Assembly (NCBI RefSeq): GCF_900110105.1
Contig: NZ_FOCL01000017.1
Coordinates: forward strand, 62,001-126,000
Direction of reading: 5' to 3'
Source: Mucilaginibacter gossypiicola
Lineage (GTDB): Bacteria; Bacteroidota; Bacteroidia; Sphingobacteriales; Sphingobacteriaceae
Length of the DNA stretch: 64,000 bases
Positions 36,599 to 45,861 of the stretch are shown one piece after another (the stretch's first letter is position 1; each line of letters begins with the position of its first letter). Under the pieces are notes generated by a model. That model was not told the origin of the DNA and ran no database searches. It saw only the letters and a list, made by a program, of their open reading frames with translations. The position numbers were made by a program, and so were the translations under genes.

Positions 36599-39500
36599 TT
36601 AGAAATTAACATTTACGCCTGCGGTCATCACACGAACCTGCGGATACGCTTCGGCCCTTGTTTGATCTGTGGTTTGTTCCGGATCAAAGCCTTTGAATTT
36701 GGTAAACGTGAAAGCATTTTGCACGTTGGCATAGATCCTTAGTGAGCTTAACCCAATTTTCCTAATTGCAGCAGGGCTCAGGGTATATCCCAGTTCAATG
36801 TTTTTAATCCTCAGATACGATGCATTTTCTACATAGAAGGAAGAGTGAATATTGTTTCTTACACCATCCAATGTAAGGCGCGGATAGGTATTAGATGGAT
36901 TTTGCGGTGTCCACCTGTTTAACCACCAGGTGCCCAAGTTGGCAAAGCCGCTGAAAGGTGAAGCAATTTCATAGTAGGTATAACCTTGCATACCTTGTAC
37001 ACCTTGTAAGAATGCACCCAAATCAAAACCTTTCCAGGCTACATTAAAGTTGAAAGCATATGTTACGCTTGGAAACTGCTTGCCAATGATTTTGCGATCA
37101 TGATTTTGGTCAACCACGCCGTCACCATTAAGGTCAGCATATTTAATATCCCCAGGTTGTGCATTGTAATCACTTACTTTAACAACACCCGGTTTAAGCG
37201 TATAAGTGCGGCTGGCATAAGGGATAGACGCATCGCTGTTGTTTTGCCATGTAAAGTCAGAAATTTGGTAGATTCCGGTCATCTGATAACCGTAGAATGA
37301 ATTTATAGCAGAACCAACAACTATGGCTTTTGGAGAAGTAAACTGCTGAGGCACATTCATGGCGAGGATCTTGTTGACAATGTGTGAAACATTTAAAGAA
37401 GTCCTTAGCTTAATACCATTATCAAATGCTTTTCTATAAGAAATCCCCAGTTCGAAGCCCTTGTTTTGCACCTCACCAGCGTTAGCCGTTGGCGCCGATT
37501 GGGCAATTGTTAGCGGAATCGGCTGGGTTAACAGCAGGTTTTTAGTCCTTTTATCAAAATAATCTGCAGTAATTTCGATGTTGTTATGCAAAGAGATGTC
37601 GAGACCCAAATCAAGCTGCTGAGCTGTTTCCCATGTCAAATCTTTGTTAGTCATTGCAGTAATGGCAACGCCCGAGTAAAGCGTTCCGCCGAAAGAATAG
37701 TTTTGGCCCGAACTCAGGATATCGCTGCCATTGTAGTAGTTGCTGATATTTTGATTACCCAAACGCCCCCAGGAAGCACGAACTTTCGCAAAGTCCAGCC
37801 AGGTCAGGCCTTTCATGAAATTCTCTTTCGATAACACCCAGGCGGCTGAGAATGAAGGAAAGGTACCCCATTGCTTCCCTTGTGCAAACCTGGAAGAACC
37901 GTCTCTTCTGATATTGGCTTCAAATAAATATTTTTCATCAAAAGCATAACTGAAACGGCCAAAAAGCGAACGAAGGCCAAGAGCATAACTCCCTGCGTTA
38001 TTGGTCTGCGTGGCTGCATCACCAAGGTTCAATACGCGTTGTGAATTGTTCACAAAATTTGCACGATAGCCGCTTTGCCAGTCATAGGTAAACTCCTCTT
38101 CGCTATAACCACCTAATAAATTGAATGAATGATGATTGATTGTCTTATTGTATTTCAACAAACCGGTAAGCAAGGAATGTCCATCAATTTCGCTCGTTGT
38201 AGTCAGATTGGAAGCTAATTGCGTAGCCGTTCCGTTTTGATTTTGCAGGGTTACATTGGCATGAAAAGCATTGCCGTTAGTGGAGGTAACATTATAACCG
38301 TAAGTAAGCTGCGCACTTAAACCCGGCAGGATTTTATATTCAGCTTCGGCCTGGCCGCTAAAATTATAGCGTTTTGTAAGGTTAGTGCTCCCTTCTTTAA
38401 TTTCGCCGTAATAGTTACGTTCGCCGTTAACAGAAACCCAGTTACCGTTAGCATCCTTAAGCGGATGTATTGGTGCAAGGGTTGCATACCATTCAGCATT
38501 CCAAAGATCGGTCGGCTCATTTTTTATCCCTACGTTACCAGATATGTTGCCGGAAACACGAAGTTTTTTATCTTTCAGGTGATAGCTGTCAAGATTAAGA
38601 CGAAAGTCTGTTTTCTTATAATTGGTGGCAACCAAAATACCGTCCTGATCCAAATGGCCCAGCATAAAGGAATAATTGACATTGTCGCTTCCCCCGGTTG
38701 CGCTTACGCGGTGATTTTGCATGTAAGCATTACCATAGTATACATCAAAATAATTGATATCCGGGTACATGGGGTTGTTGTGGGCAGCGTACTTTTGAAT
38801 AGTCGAATCGGCATATAACGGAGCCGAACCTGTATTTAACGCCGCCTCGTTGTAAAGCGTTGTATATTGAACAGAATTTAACACTTTGGGCAATCTTGTC
38901 GGACTCTGGATACCTGCATATCCGCTATAGTTAACCTTAACTTTGCCTGCTGATCCCCGTTTGGTGGTAATTAATATAACACCATTTGCCGCCCGGCTAC
39001 CGTAGATAGCAGATGAAGCAGCATCCTTCAGTACTGAAATTGACTGAACATCGTTTGGATTTACGTCTCCAATAGTTCCGGGAAAACCGTCAACCAAAAC
39101 TAAAGGGGAATTATCTCCAAAAGTTCCTACGCCGCGGATGTCTATGACAGTATTGTCATCTCCTGGCTTACCCGAGCTTTGCAGCGCAAACACACCGGAA
39201 ACGGTGCCCTGCAATGCCTGGCTGGTGTTTGTTAAGGGCCGGCTTTCCAGATCCTGCGTATTTACGATACCTACAGATCCTGTCAGATTTTCTTTCTTCT
39301 GCGTTCCGTAACCCACTACCACCACATCGTTCAGAGTTTTCATTGATGGTTTAAGTTTTATCGCAATATCAGTTTTACCGTTAACTGCAATTTCAACTTT
39401 CTCGTAGGAGATATAAGTTACAACGAGGACGGCGTTTTCGGGCACATTGCTAAGCTGAAAGTTGCCTTTTATGTCGGTTAGTGCACCTTTATTGGTTCCC

Positions 39501-39751
39501 TTTACACTAATAGACACCCCTACAAGCGGCAGATCATTAGTGGCATCTACAACAGAACCTTTTATAGTAATTGCAGCCTTATCTGCAGCAGTGTGAGCAA
39601 TTATCAGCTTGTTGTTGTTGTTGTTGTGAGTTACTAAATTGGGGCTTGACGCATTGGCACCAATTGGCAGTATCAACAATGCCAAAGCTTTAAATGTGGT
39701 GCGGAAACCCCTGGAATACAAATAATTTGAAATAAGTAATTTTCGTTTCAT
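36599..39751 (-). CDS. SusC/RagA-type TonB-dependent receptor of the polysaccharide locus
   Basis: Outer-membrane importer of 1050 residues. A signal peptide (about 10-36) is followed by an Asn-rich linker (five Asn encoded by a TTG/CAA triplet run at 39611-39628), a carboxypeptidase-regulatory-like domain (about 60-145), a plug with DVVVVGYGTQ and VLKDAASSAIYGSRAANGVILITTK, and the barrel. No STN domain is present, in keeping with control by the HTCC regulator rather than a sigma/anti-sigma pair. A GGGGCTAA-type element lies 338 bp upstream. It forms a unit with the susD downstream. Confidence 0.97.
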   Translation of the reverse strand: MKRKLLISNYLYSRGFRTTFKALALLILPIGANASSPNLVTHNNNNNKLIIAHTAADKAAITIKGSVVDATNDLPLVGVSISVKGTNKGALTDIKGNFQLSNVPENAVLVVTYISYEKVEIAVNGKTDIAIKLKPSMKTLNDVVVVGYGTQKKENLTGSVGIVNTQDLESRPLTNTSQALQGTVSGVFALQSSGKPGDDNTVIDIRGVGTFGDNSPLVLVDGFPGTIGDVNPNDVQSISVLKDAASSAIYGSRAANGVILITTKRGSAGKVKVNYSGYAGIQSPTRLPKVLNSVQYTTLYNEAALNTGSAPLYADSTIQKYAAHNNPMYPDINYFDVYYGNAYMQNHRVSATGGSDNVNYSFMLGHLDQDGILVATNYKKTDFRLNLDSYHLKDKKLRVSGNISGNVGIKNEPTDLWNAEWYATLAPIHPLKDANGNWVSVNGERNYYGEIKEGSTNLTKRYNFSGQAEAEYKILPGLSAQLTYGYNVTSTNGNAFHANVTLQNQNGTATQLASNLTTTSEIDGHSLLTGLLKYNKTINHHSFNLLGGYSEEEFTYDWQSGYRANFVNNSQRVLNLGDAATQTNNAGSYALGLRSLFGRFSYAFDEKYLFEANIRRDGSSRFAQGKQWGTFPSFSAAWVLSKENFMKGLTWLDFAKVRASWGRLGNQNISNYYNGSDILSSGQNYSFGGTLYSGVAITAMTNKDLTWETAQQLDLGLDISLHNNIEITADYFDKRTKNLLLTQPIPLTIAQSAPTANAGEVQNKGFELGISYRKAFDNGIKLRTSLNVSHIVNKILAMNVPQQFTSPKAIVVGSAINSFYGYQMTGIYQISDFTWQNNSDASIPYASRTYTLKPGVVKVSDYNAQPGDIKYADLNGDGVVDQNHDRKIIGKQFPSVTYAFNFNVAWKGFDLGAFLQGVQGMQGYTYYEIASPFSGFANLGTWWLNRWTPQNPSNTYPRLTLDGVRNNIHSSFYVENASYLRIKNIELGYTLSPAAIRKIGLSSLRIYANVQNAFTFTKFKGFDPEQTTDQTRAEAYPQVRVMTAGVNVNF

Positions 39752-40318
39752 AATTGGGTTATAAATAATTTAAATTGTTGGGTTGGATTGGCCGGACAAT
39801 AAGTGTGTCAACGCGACCGGCAATAGGTCGCCAACAACCGAAAAGCATAGCTTTTACAGTTGTCAAAATCAACGATAACATGCAATTGACCGGAACCAGG
39901 AAATTGCCCTGGCATTTCGTGGAATGTTTTTAATTTAAGATGCCCGCGGTTTCCCTTTCTCTGGAGCATACTCTACTTTCAGAATTTGTCTCATGTTGGT
40001 TTTATTAAAAGAATAATTGGTTAACACGACAGCCCTTTCGACATGACTAATCGTGAAGGCAAAGTGTTTTAAAAACGCAGAAAACAAAAGGGGCTAAACA
40101 GCAAAAAAGGGGGGACAAAGAGGCAATATCAGCCCAGGAAACCATTATCAATGATTTCGAACTGAAAGAGCAAGCAAAAAAAGAGTTGTATTTCTAAATC
40201 AGAATAGTAGTAATGCGTACGGCTTGGTACCGTCCTCCCGTGTGGGATTTCCAGATAATATAAGAAGTTAAAACATTTTCAAGCCGGTATTCCGCAGAGA
40301 AAAGTCGGCTAAAGCTAT
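39752..40318. other. Non-coding gap upstream of susC
   Basis: This 567-bp gap carries the susC promoter region and copy B of the GGGGCTAA-type element. A stop-free stretch of about 45 codons ends at 40197 on the plus strand (tail KEQAKKELYF), but it has no ATG and I cannot support it as a gene. Confidence 0.45.
40090..40119 (-). promoter_or_regulatory. GGGGCTAA-type operator-like element, copy B (upstream of susC)
   Basis: The plus strand starts GGGGCTAAACAGCAAAA. It agrees without gaps with copy A at about 24 of 30 positions and has the same orientation relative to its downstream minus-strand gene. Confidence 0.5.
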
Positions 40319-40744
40319 TTATTTCCTGACCATTTTATAGTGTTTAATCCCGGCTTCCTCAAACTCCGGCCCGGATACTTCAAAACCCAGTTTTGAATAA
40401 AATGGTACGGCGTGAGTTTGCGAATTGAGATAAACATAATTGGCATCAGCCGGCAAATCAGCCAATACAACTTTCACCAGCTCGCCTCCTATACCAAACC
40501 CTCTGAATGCTTTTAAAACAGCAAAGCGTTCAAGCTTATAGCCATTTTCGGTTTTACGCCAACGACATGCACCGGCTGGTTCGCCATCAACAGTAGCTAA
40601 AAAATGATGAGATACATCTTCATGTTCATACTCTAACTCGGGCGGGCAGTTTTGTTCAATAACAAATACCTCGTGCCTTATGGCATGTACTGTGTCAAGA
40701 TCAGCTTGTTCCGTTGCTTTTTTTACTATGATTTTTGCGGGCAT
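40319..40744 (-). CDS. GNAT-family N-acetyltransferase
   Basis: A 141-residue acetyl-CoA-dependent N-acetyltransferase. The acetyl-CoA-binding motif A is seen as LERFAVLKAFRGFGIGGELVK, and motif B ends VPFYSKLGFEVSG. The layout (AIRHEVFVIEQNCPPELEYEHED near the N terminus) resembles the ElaA/YjcF-like GNAT group. The substrate is unknown. It begins inside the 3' end of the iron-permease-like gene (44-bp overlap), so the two are probably co-transcribed. Confidence 0.92.
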   Translation of the reverse strand: MPAKIIVKKATEQADLDTVHAIRHEVFVIEQNCPPELEYEHEDVSHHFLATVDGEPAGACRWRKTENGYKLERFAVLKAFRGFGIGGELVKVVLADLPADANYVYLNSQTHAVPFYSKLGFEVSGPEFEEAGIKHYKMVRK

Positions 40745-41219
40745 TGATGTAATGAGGTTTTGTTTTGAAATTATTAAGCTTGGTAGTATGGTTCTCCCTT
40801 GCTGCGTCTATGGAGTGTGTGCAAGTGATATCGTCTTCCTCTTCGGCAAGCCCGGCCAGTTCTACATAAAATTTGTGTAACTGATCAAGTTCCTTTTCAG
40901 TAATATCCTCAATATCAACCATGCGGTTACTTGCTCCCTGGTGCGATGCAAGCAGCTCATTCAGTTTCAAATGTATAGCTTTTGAATCTTTATTTTGCGA
41001 TTTCTGAATCAAAAAAACCATCAGAAAGGTAACTATAGTGGTGCCGGTGTTAATAACCAACTGCCATGTATCCGAATAATGGAATAAAGGCCCTGTAACT
41101 CCCCAAACAATGATAACGCCGAACGCAGTGATAAACGCGCCAGAACTGCCGGTAGCTATGGTAGCCCAGTTAGCAAAACGTTCAAATAAATTCTTTTTCT
41201 TACTGTTAGTTTTAACCAT
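40701..41219 (-). CDS. Low-affinity iron permease family membrane protein
   Basis: A 172-residue protein matching the low-affinity iron permease family by its FERFANWATIATGSSGAFI start and two membrane segments (about 27-47 and 56-74, ending MVFLIQKSQNKDSKAIHLKLNEL), all classic for the family. A charged C-terminal tail follows. Transport of ferrous iron is a family label rather than something visible here. It lies just past the fbaA terminator and overlaps the GNAT gene. Confidence 0.88.
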   Translation of the reverse strand: MVKTNSKKKNLFERFANWATIATGSSGAFITAFGVIIVWGVTGPLFHYSDTWQLVINTGTTIVTFLMVFLIQKSQNKDSKAIHLKLNELLASHQGASNRMVDIEDITEKELDQLHKFYVELAGLAEEEDDITCTHSIDAARENHTTKLNNFKTKPHYINARKNHSKKSNGTS

Positions 41220-41272
41220 CGATAGCAGATTTTTATCTCTTTGTTATAGATTGTGCGCTGCCTGTAAACAAC

Positions 41273-41305
41273 AAAGCGCCTGTACAACAAATGTACAGGC
41301 GCTTT
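41273..41305 (-). terminator. Intrinsic terminator after fbaA
   Basis: AAAGCGCCTGTAC, a 7-nt loop and GTACAGGCGCTTT form a perfect 13-bp stem, 19 bp past the fbaA stop. On the minus strand it is followed by TTTG, so the T-run is short. Confidence 0.82.
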
Positions 41306-41324
41306 TGTTAGTTTTTGATGAATA

Positions 41325-42404
41325 TTATAATTTGCTGTAAACGTCGATACAATTAAGATCTTCAAACGCAGCAGACAGCCTTTTTACAAAGCTTTCTTCA
41401 CCTTTGCGTAACCAAACGCGTGGGTCATAATATTTTTTGTTTGGAGAATCCTCGCCATCCGGGCTGCCGATCTGGCTTTGCAGGTATCCTTCTTTTGATT
41501 TGTAGTAATCTTTAATGCCTTCCCAGTAAGCCCATTGCATATCGGTATCAATGTTCATTTTGATAGCGCCATATGAAATAGCCTCGCGGATTTCTTCCTG
41601 GCTTGAACCAGAACCACCGTGGAATACAAAGTTGATAGGTTTTTCGGCAGTTAAACCAAATTTCTGTTTAACATACTCCTGTGAGTTATGCAAAATAACC
41701 GGTTGTAACTTAACGTTACCTGGTTTGTAAACACCATGTACGTTACCAAAAGCAGCAGCTACGGTAAAACGAGGACTTACTTTTGAAAGGTGCTCGTATG
41801 AGTAAGAAACCTCTTCTGGCTGAGTATATAAACGTGAGCTGTCAACGTCAGAGTTGTCAACACCATCTTCTTCGCCACCGGTAACACCTAATTCGATTTC
41901 AAGTGTCATACCCATTTTAGCCATACGCTCAAGGTATTTGGCCGAAATTTCGATATTCTCTTCAATAGGCTCTTCCGAAAGGTCAAGCATGTGTGATGAG
42001 AATAAAGGTTTGCCTGTTTCAGCAAAAAACTTCTCGCCATGATCTAACAAGCCATCAATCCAGGGTAATAATTTTTTAGCGGCATGATCTGTATGCAAAA
42101 TAACTGCTACACCATAATGTTCTGCCAAAAGGTGAACGTGCTTTGCAGCAGATACACCACCTAAAATACAGGCCTGAAGTTTTGAATTATCCAATGATTT
42201 GCCGGCGTAAAACTGTGCACCGCCATTTGACAGCTGAATAATAACCGGTGAGTTAACAGCCTTAGCTGTTTCCATAACTGCATTGATAGTATTAGTACCA
42301 ATAACGTTTACTGCCGGTAAAGCAAACTGATGCTTTTTTGCTGCTTCAAATAGTTCCTGCACCTGATCGCCGTGCAGAACACCTCTATAATTTTTTAAAT
42401 CCAT
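41325..42404 (-). CDS. fbaA: Class II fructose-bisphosphate aldolase
   Basis: Zinc-dependent glycolytic and gluconeogenic aldolase that splits fructose 1,6-bisphosphate. At 359 residues it has the length of the class IIA group (E. coli FbaA type). Zinc ligands are visible in VILHTDHAAKK and in HGVYKPGNVKLQP, and the phosphate-binding loop in FVFHGGSGSSQEEI; NMNIDTDMQWAYW lies near the C terminus. It is a single-gene unit with its own terminator, divergent from accD. Confidence 0.96.
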   Translation of the reverse strand: MDLKNYRGVLHGDQVQELFEAAKKHQFALPAVNVIGTNTINAVMETAKAVNSPVIIQLSNGGAQFYAGKSLDNSKLQACILGGVSAAKHVHLLAEHYGVAVILHTDHAAKKLLPWIDGLLDHGEKFFAETGKPLFSSHMLDLSEEPIEENIEISAKYLERMAKMGMTLEIELGVTGGEEDGVDNSDVDSSRLYTQPEEVSYSYEHLSKVSPRFTVAAAFGNVHGVYKPGNVKLQPVILHNSQEYVKQKFGLTAEKPINFVFHGGSGSSQEEIREAISYGAIKMNIDTDMQWAYWEGIKDYYKSKEGYLQSQIGSPDGEDSPNKKYYDPRVWLRKGEESFVKRLSAAFEDLNCIDVYSKL

Positions 42405-42672
42405 TAGCGTTTATTTGGGGCTCGAAGTTATAAAATTTATTGAAATCGGTTAAGTAATCTTAAAAGTATATCAAAACGATAGTAAAAATAGGCTTAATTT
42501 GAAAATATGATATAATTCATTAATAATCCAATCCTTTTATTACGAAAATAGCATTAAAAAAGTATTTTAAATTTCGGCAAACAATTTACCTTACCATAAC
42601 TTTTTATATCCGGCACTACATGTTTAATATTTTTTGTTTCTTTGTACCCAATTGAAAGAGTTAGACACAGAT

Positions 42673-43518
42673 ATGGCATGGTTTAAACGAGAGTTGAAAG
42701 GGATAATTACGACCACTGAGGAAAAGAAAGAAGCCCCCGATGGCATCTGGAATAAATGCCCTAATTGTAAGAAACCTTTACACTATTCAGAACAGGTAGA
42801 AAATCAATATGTGTGCCATTACTGTGGCTTCCACCTGCGCATAGGTTCAAAAGAATATTTTTCGGTACTATTTGATAATAACGAGTTTACAGAACTTTTC
42901 CCTGCTCTTACATCAGGCGATCCGCTACATTTTGAGGATACCAAAAAGTACACCGACAGGCTTAAAGAAACTCAAAAGAAAACAGGTTTAAGTGATGCGA
43001 TCAGAGCAGGCGTAGGTAAAATTGACGGCCAGGACATCGTTATCGCCTGTATGGATTTTAATTTCATTGGCGGTTCAATGGGATCTGTTGTTGGTGAAAA
43101 GATAGCCCGCTCCATCGATTACAGTATTGAGCATAAAGTTCCGTTCCTGATGATCTCAAAATCAGGCGGTGCACGTATGATGGAAGCTGCGTTTTCACTG
43201 ATGCAGATGGCTAAAACATCGGCTAAGCTGGCTTTATTGGCACAGGCAAAAGTTCCGTACATTTCTTTACTTACCGACCCAACTACAGGTGGTGTAACAG
43301 CGTCATACGCTATGTTAGGTGATATCAATATTGCCGAACCGGGAGCGCTGATAGGCTTTGCAGGCCCAAGGGTAATTAAAGAAACCATCAAAAAAGATCT
43401 TCCTAAAGGTTTCCAGACTGCCGAATTTGTGCAGGAACACGGTTTCCTTGATTTCATTGTAGACAGAAGAGAAATGAAAGAAAAATTGGCTTCATTTATT
43501 AAGATGATGGCCAATTAA
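42673..43518 (+). CDS. accD: Acetyl-CoA carboxylase carboxyltransferase subunit beta
   Basis: Beta half of the carboxyltransferase of acetyl-CoA carboxylase, the first step of fatty acid synthesis. The zinc finger (CPNC ... CHYC, residues about 27-49) and the crotonase-fold carboxyltransferase domain (GGSMGSVVGEKIARSID, SKSGGARMMEAAFSLMQM, DPTTGGVTASYAMLGD, FAGPRVI) are complete. The frame is open to 42634, but the ATG at 42673 (MAWFKRELKGI) is the family start. It gives 281 residues, the usual length. The alpha subunit gene is not in the window. Confidence 0.97.
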   Translation: MAWFKRELKGIITTTEEKKEAPDGIWNKCPNCKKPLHYSEQVENQYVCHYCGFHLRIGSKEYFSVLFDNNEFTELFPALTSGDPLHFEDTKKYTDRLKETQKKTGLSDAIRAGVGKIDGQDIVIACMDFNFIGGSMGSVVGEKIARSIDYSIEHKVPFLMISKSGGARMMEAAFSLMQMAKTSAKLALLAQAKVPYISLLTDPTTGGVTASYAMLGDINIAEPGALIGFAGPRVIKETIKKDLPKGFQTAEFVQEHGFLDFIVDRREMKEKLASFIKMMAN

Positions 43519-43680
43519 GATATAATCAATCTTTATATGTGAGGGATAAGCTTAAATGTTTATCCCTTATTTTTTGTCTCAGTTTTTTTTAAAATTGATA
43601 TCATTTCGATTGAGCGTGGAATGGCCAGGGCGGGGTGAGGAGAAATCTTATACGCTATGTAAATACGCTTTAATGTCCCA

Positions 43681-43797
43681 TCAGGGTCTCTCGCAGAGGA
43701 CCCTGATGTATATGCCATGCATATTCGCTGTTCTAAATATTCTGACAGGTATGAACGCGGCGCGGGGAGCCTCAGGGTCCTCTGCGAGAGACCCTGA
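43681..43797. repeat. Perfect 26-bp inverted repeat around 65 bp (TCAGGGTC element)
   Basis: 43681-43706 and 43772-43797 are exact reverse complements, and each arm is itself partly palindromic (TCAGGGTC ... GACCCTGA). The element lies in the 393-bp gap between accD and htpG. It creates spurious open frames on both strands. Probably a mobile or REP-like intergenic repeat. Confidence 0.8.
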
Positions 43798-43911
43798 GGA
43801 GACGTGAGGCATTTCACCTCCCCTGCCAATTTGACAATAGTATAACAATTGGAACATACATTGATGGTACAGTTCCGACAAACATTAAATCAACCATATT
43901 AAAATATAGTT

Positions 43912-45795
43912 ATGCAAGAAAAAGGCAGCATTTCGATCCACACCGAAAACATTTTCCCGATCATTAAGAAGTTCTTATACTCTGATAACGAGATATTTTT
44001 GCGTGAGCTGGTATCAAACGCGGTAGATGCTACCCAAAAAATTAAACGTTTGGCTTCATTAGGCCAATACAATGGCGAGCTTGGTGACCTCCGTGTTGAG
44101 GTTGCTTTTGATGCCGACAAAAAGACCATCACCATTAGTGATAATGGTATAGGTATGACCGCCGAAGAGATCAAAAAATATATCAACCAGATCGCTTTCT
44201 CGGGTGCTACCGAATTCATGGAGAAATTCAAGGAAGCTAAAGATGCCAATGAGATCATTGGTCGCTTTGGTTTAGGTTTTTATTCGGCATTTATGGTTGC
44301 CGATAAGGTAGAGATCCAAACTTTATCATACCAGGAAGGTGCAGAGCCTGCATTCTGGGTTTGCGATGGCAGCACGGAATTTGAAATTGGCGAAGGTATT
44401 TTAGAAGAACGCGGTACCGAAATTACCTTGTTCATTAACGATGAATCTGCAGAGTTTTTAAGTCAATACAAACTACAGGAGATCCTTGATAAGTATTGCA
44501 AGTTTTTACCTGTACCTATTAAATTCGGTACTAAAACCGAATCTGTTGAAGATGGTGTTGACGAGGAAGGCAAACCAAAATACACTTCAGTTGAAGTTGA
44601 TAATATTATCAACACCACCAACCCTATCTGGACAAAAGCGCCATCTGAGTTAAAAGATGAAGATTACCTGGACTTTTACAAACAGCTTTATCCTTTCAGC
44701 GAAGACCCGTTGTTCTGGATCCACCTTAATGTTGATTATCCTTTCAATCTTACAGGTGTGTTGTACTTCCCTAAGCTGAAAAACGATTTTGAGTTCCAGA
44801 AAAACAAGATCAAATTATTCAGCCGCCAGGTATTTATAACCGACGAAGTAAAAGACATTGTTCCTGAATTTTTGATGTTGTTACATGGTGTTATCGATTC
44901 ACCAGATATCCCGCTTAACGTATCACGCAGCTTTTTACAGGCTGATAGCAACGTTAAAAAAATCAACAGCTACATTACTAAAAAAGTAGCTGATAAATTG
45001 TCAGAACTTTTCAAAGCTGATCGTAAAGCCTACGAAGAAAAATGGACAGACATTGGCCTGTTTGTTAAATACGGTATGGTGAGCGAAGACAAGTTTTATG
45101 ACAAAGCCAAAGACTTTGTTTTGGTTACCAATACCGACAAACAAAACTTCACCCTGCCCGAGTACAAAGACAAAGTTGAAGCCAATCAAACCGACAAAGA
45201 CGGTCAGCTGGTTTACATTTACACCAACGATCCGGCAAAACAGGATTCATTTATCCAGTCGGCCAATAAAAAAGGTTATGATGTATTGGTAATGAACTCG
45301 CCTATCGACAACCACTTTATCAGCCAATTAGAGCAGAAATTAGAAAAAACATCGTTAAAACGTGTTGACGCTGATGTTGCCGACAAACTGATCAAAAAAG
45401 ATGATGCCCTTGAAACTGTACTTACCGAAGAGCAAAGTACCCAGGTAAAAAGCATTTTTGACAAAGCTATCAACAGACCTGCTTACAATGTACAAATTGA
45501 AAGCCTAAACCCGGACGAGTTACCGGTTACCGTAACTATGGATGAGTTCATGCGCCGTATGAAAGACATGGCAGCTATGGGCGGCGGTATGAGTTTCTAC
45601 GGCAACATGCCTGATAACTACAAAGTTATTGTAAATGGCAACCACAAATTGGTAAGCCGCATTTTACAGGAAGAAGACGAAGCCGTACAAGCCCAGCTTT
45701 CAAAACAAGCATTTGACTTAGCATTGTTATCACAAGGTTTATTAACCGGTGCCGAACTGACTGAGTTTGTTAAACGCAGCGTAAGCCTGATATAA
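43912..45795 (+). CDS. htpG: Molecular chaperone HtpG (Hsp90)
   Basis: ATP-dependent cytosolic chaperone of 627 residues. The N-terminal GHKL ATPase domain shows ELVSNAVDATQKI, DNGIGMT and GRFGLGFYSAFMV. The middle domain has LYFPK and SRQVFITDE ... PLNVSRSFLQ. The C-terminal dimerisation domain has MRRMKDMAAMGGGMSFYG. Residue order and length match bacterial Hsp90. Single-gene unit ending at a strong terminator. Confidence 0.97.
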   Translation: MQEKGSISIHTENIFPIIKKFLYSDNEIFLRELVSNAVDATQKIKRLASLGQYNGELGDLRVEVAFDADKKTITISDNGIGMTAEEIKKYINQIAFSGATEFMEKFKEAKDANEIIGRFGLGFYSAFMVADKVEIQTLSYQEGAEPAFWVCDGSTEFEIGEGILEERGTEITLFINDESAEFLSQYKLQEILDKYCKFLPVPIKFGTKTESVEDGVDEEGKPKYTSVEVDNIINTTNPIWTKAPSELKDEDYLDFYKQLYPFSEDPLFWIHLNVDYPFNLTGVLYFPKLKNDFEFQKNKIKLFSRQVFITDEVKDIVPEFLMLLHGVIDSPDIPLNVSRSFLQADSNVKKINSYITKKVADKLSELFKADRKAYEEKWTDIGLFVKYGMVSEDKFYDKAKDFVLVTNTDKQNFTLPEYKDKVEANQTDKDGQLVYIYTNDPAKQDSFIQSANKKGYDVLVMNSPIDNHFISQLEQKLEKTSLKRVDADVADKLIKKDDALETVLTEEQSTQVKSIFDKAINRPAYNVQIESLNPDELPVTVTMDEFMRRMKDMAAMGGGMSFYGNMPDNYKVIVNGNHKLVSRILQEEDEAVQAQLSKQAFDLALLSQGLLTGAELTEFVKRSVSLI

Positions 45796-45830
45796 TATTT
45801 TGTTTTATAAATAGCTATTCCATTATTGTT

Positions 45831-45857
45831 AAGGCCATCTGAAAAACAGATGGCCTT
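45831..45857 (+). terminator. Intrinsic terminator after htpG
   Basis: AAGGCCATCTG, a 5-nt loop and CAGATGGCCTT form a perfect 11-bp stem followed by TCTTTTA, 36 bp past the htpG stop. It may also serve the convergent broken gene on the minus strand. Confidence 0.88.
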
Positions 45858-45861
45858 TCTT

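Noticed and set aside
40060..40197. Stop-free stretch ending KEQAKKELYF upstream of susC, possibly a gene remnant
   Set aside because: No ATG in frame, Lys-rich as expected from A-rich DNA, and it contains the GGGGCTAA-type element; chance reading is the simpler view.
43556..43881. Overlapping frames of 66-89 codons on both strands between accD and htpG
   Set aside because: They are produced by the 26-bp inverted repeat, which reads GSSARDPE or similar on either strand; no start-site support.
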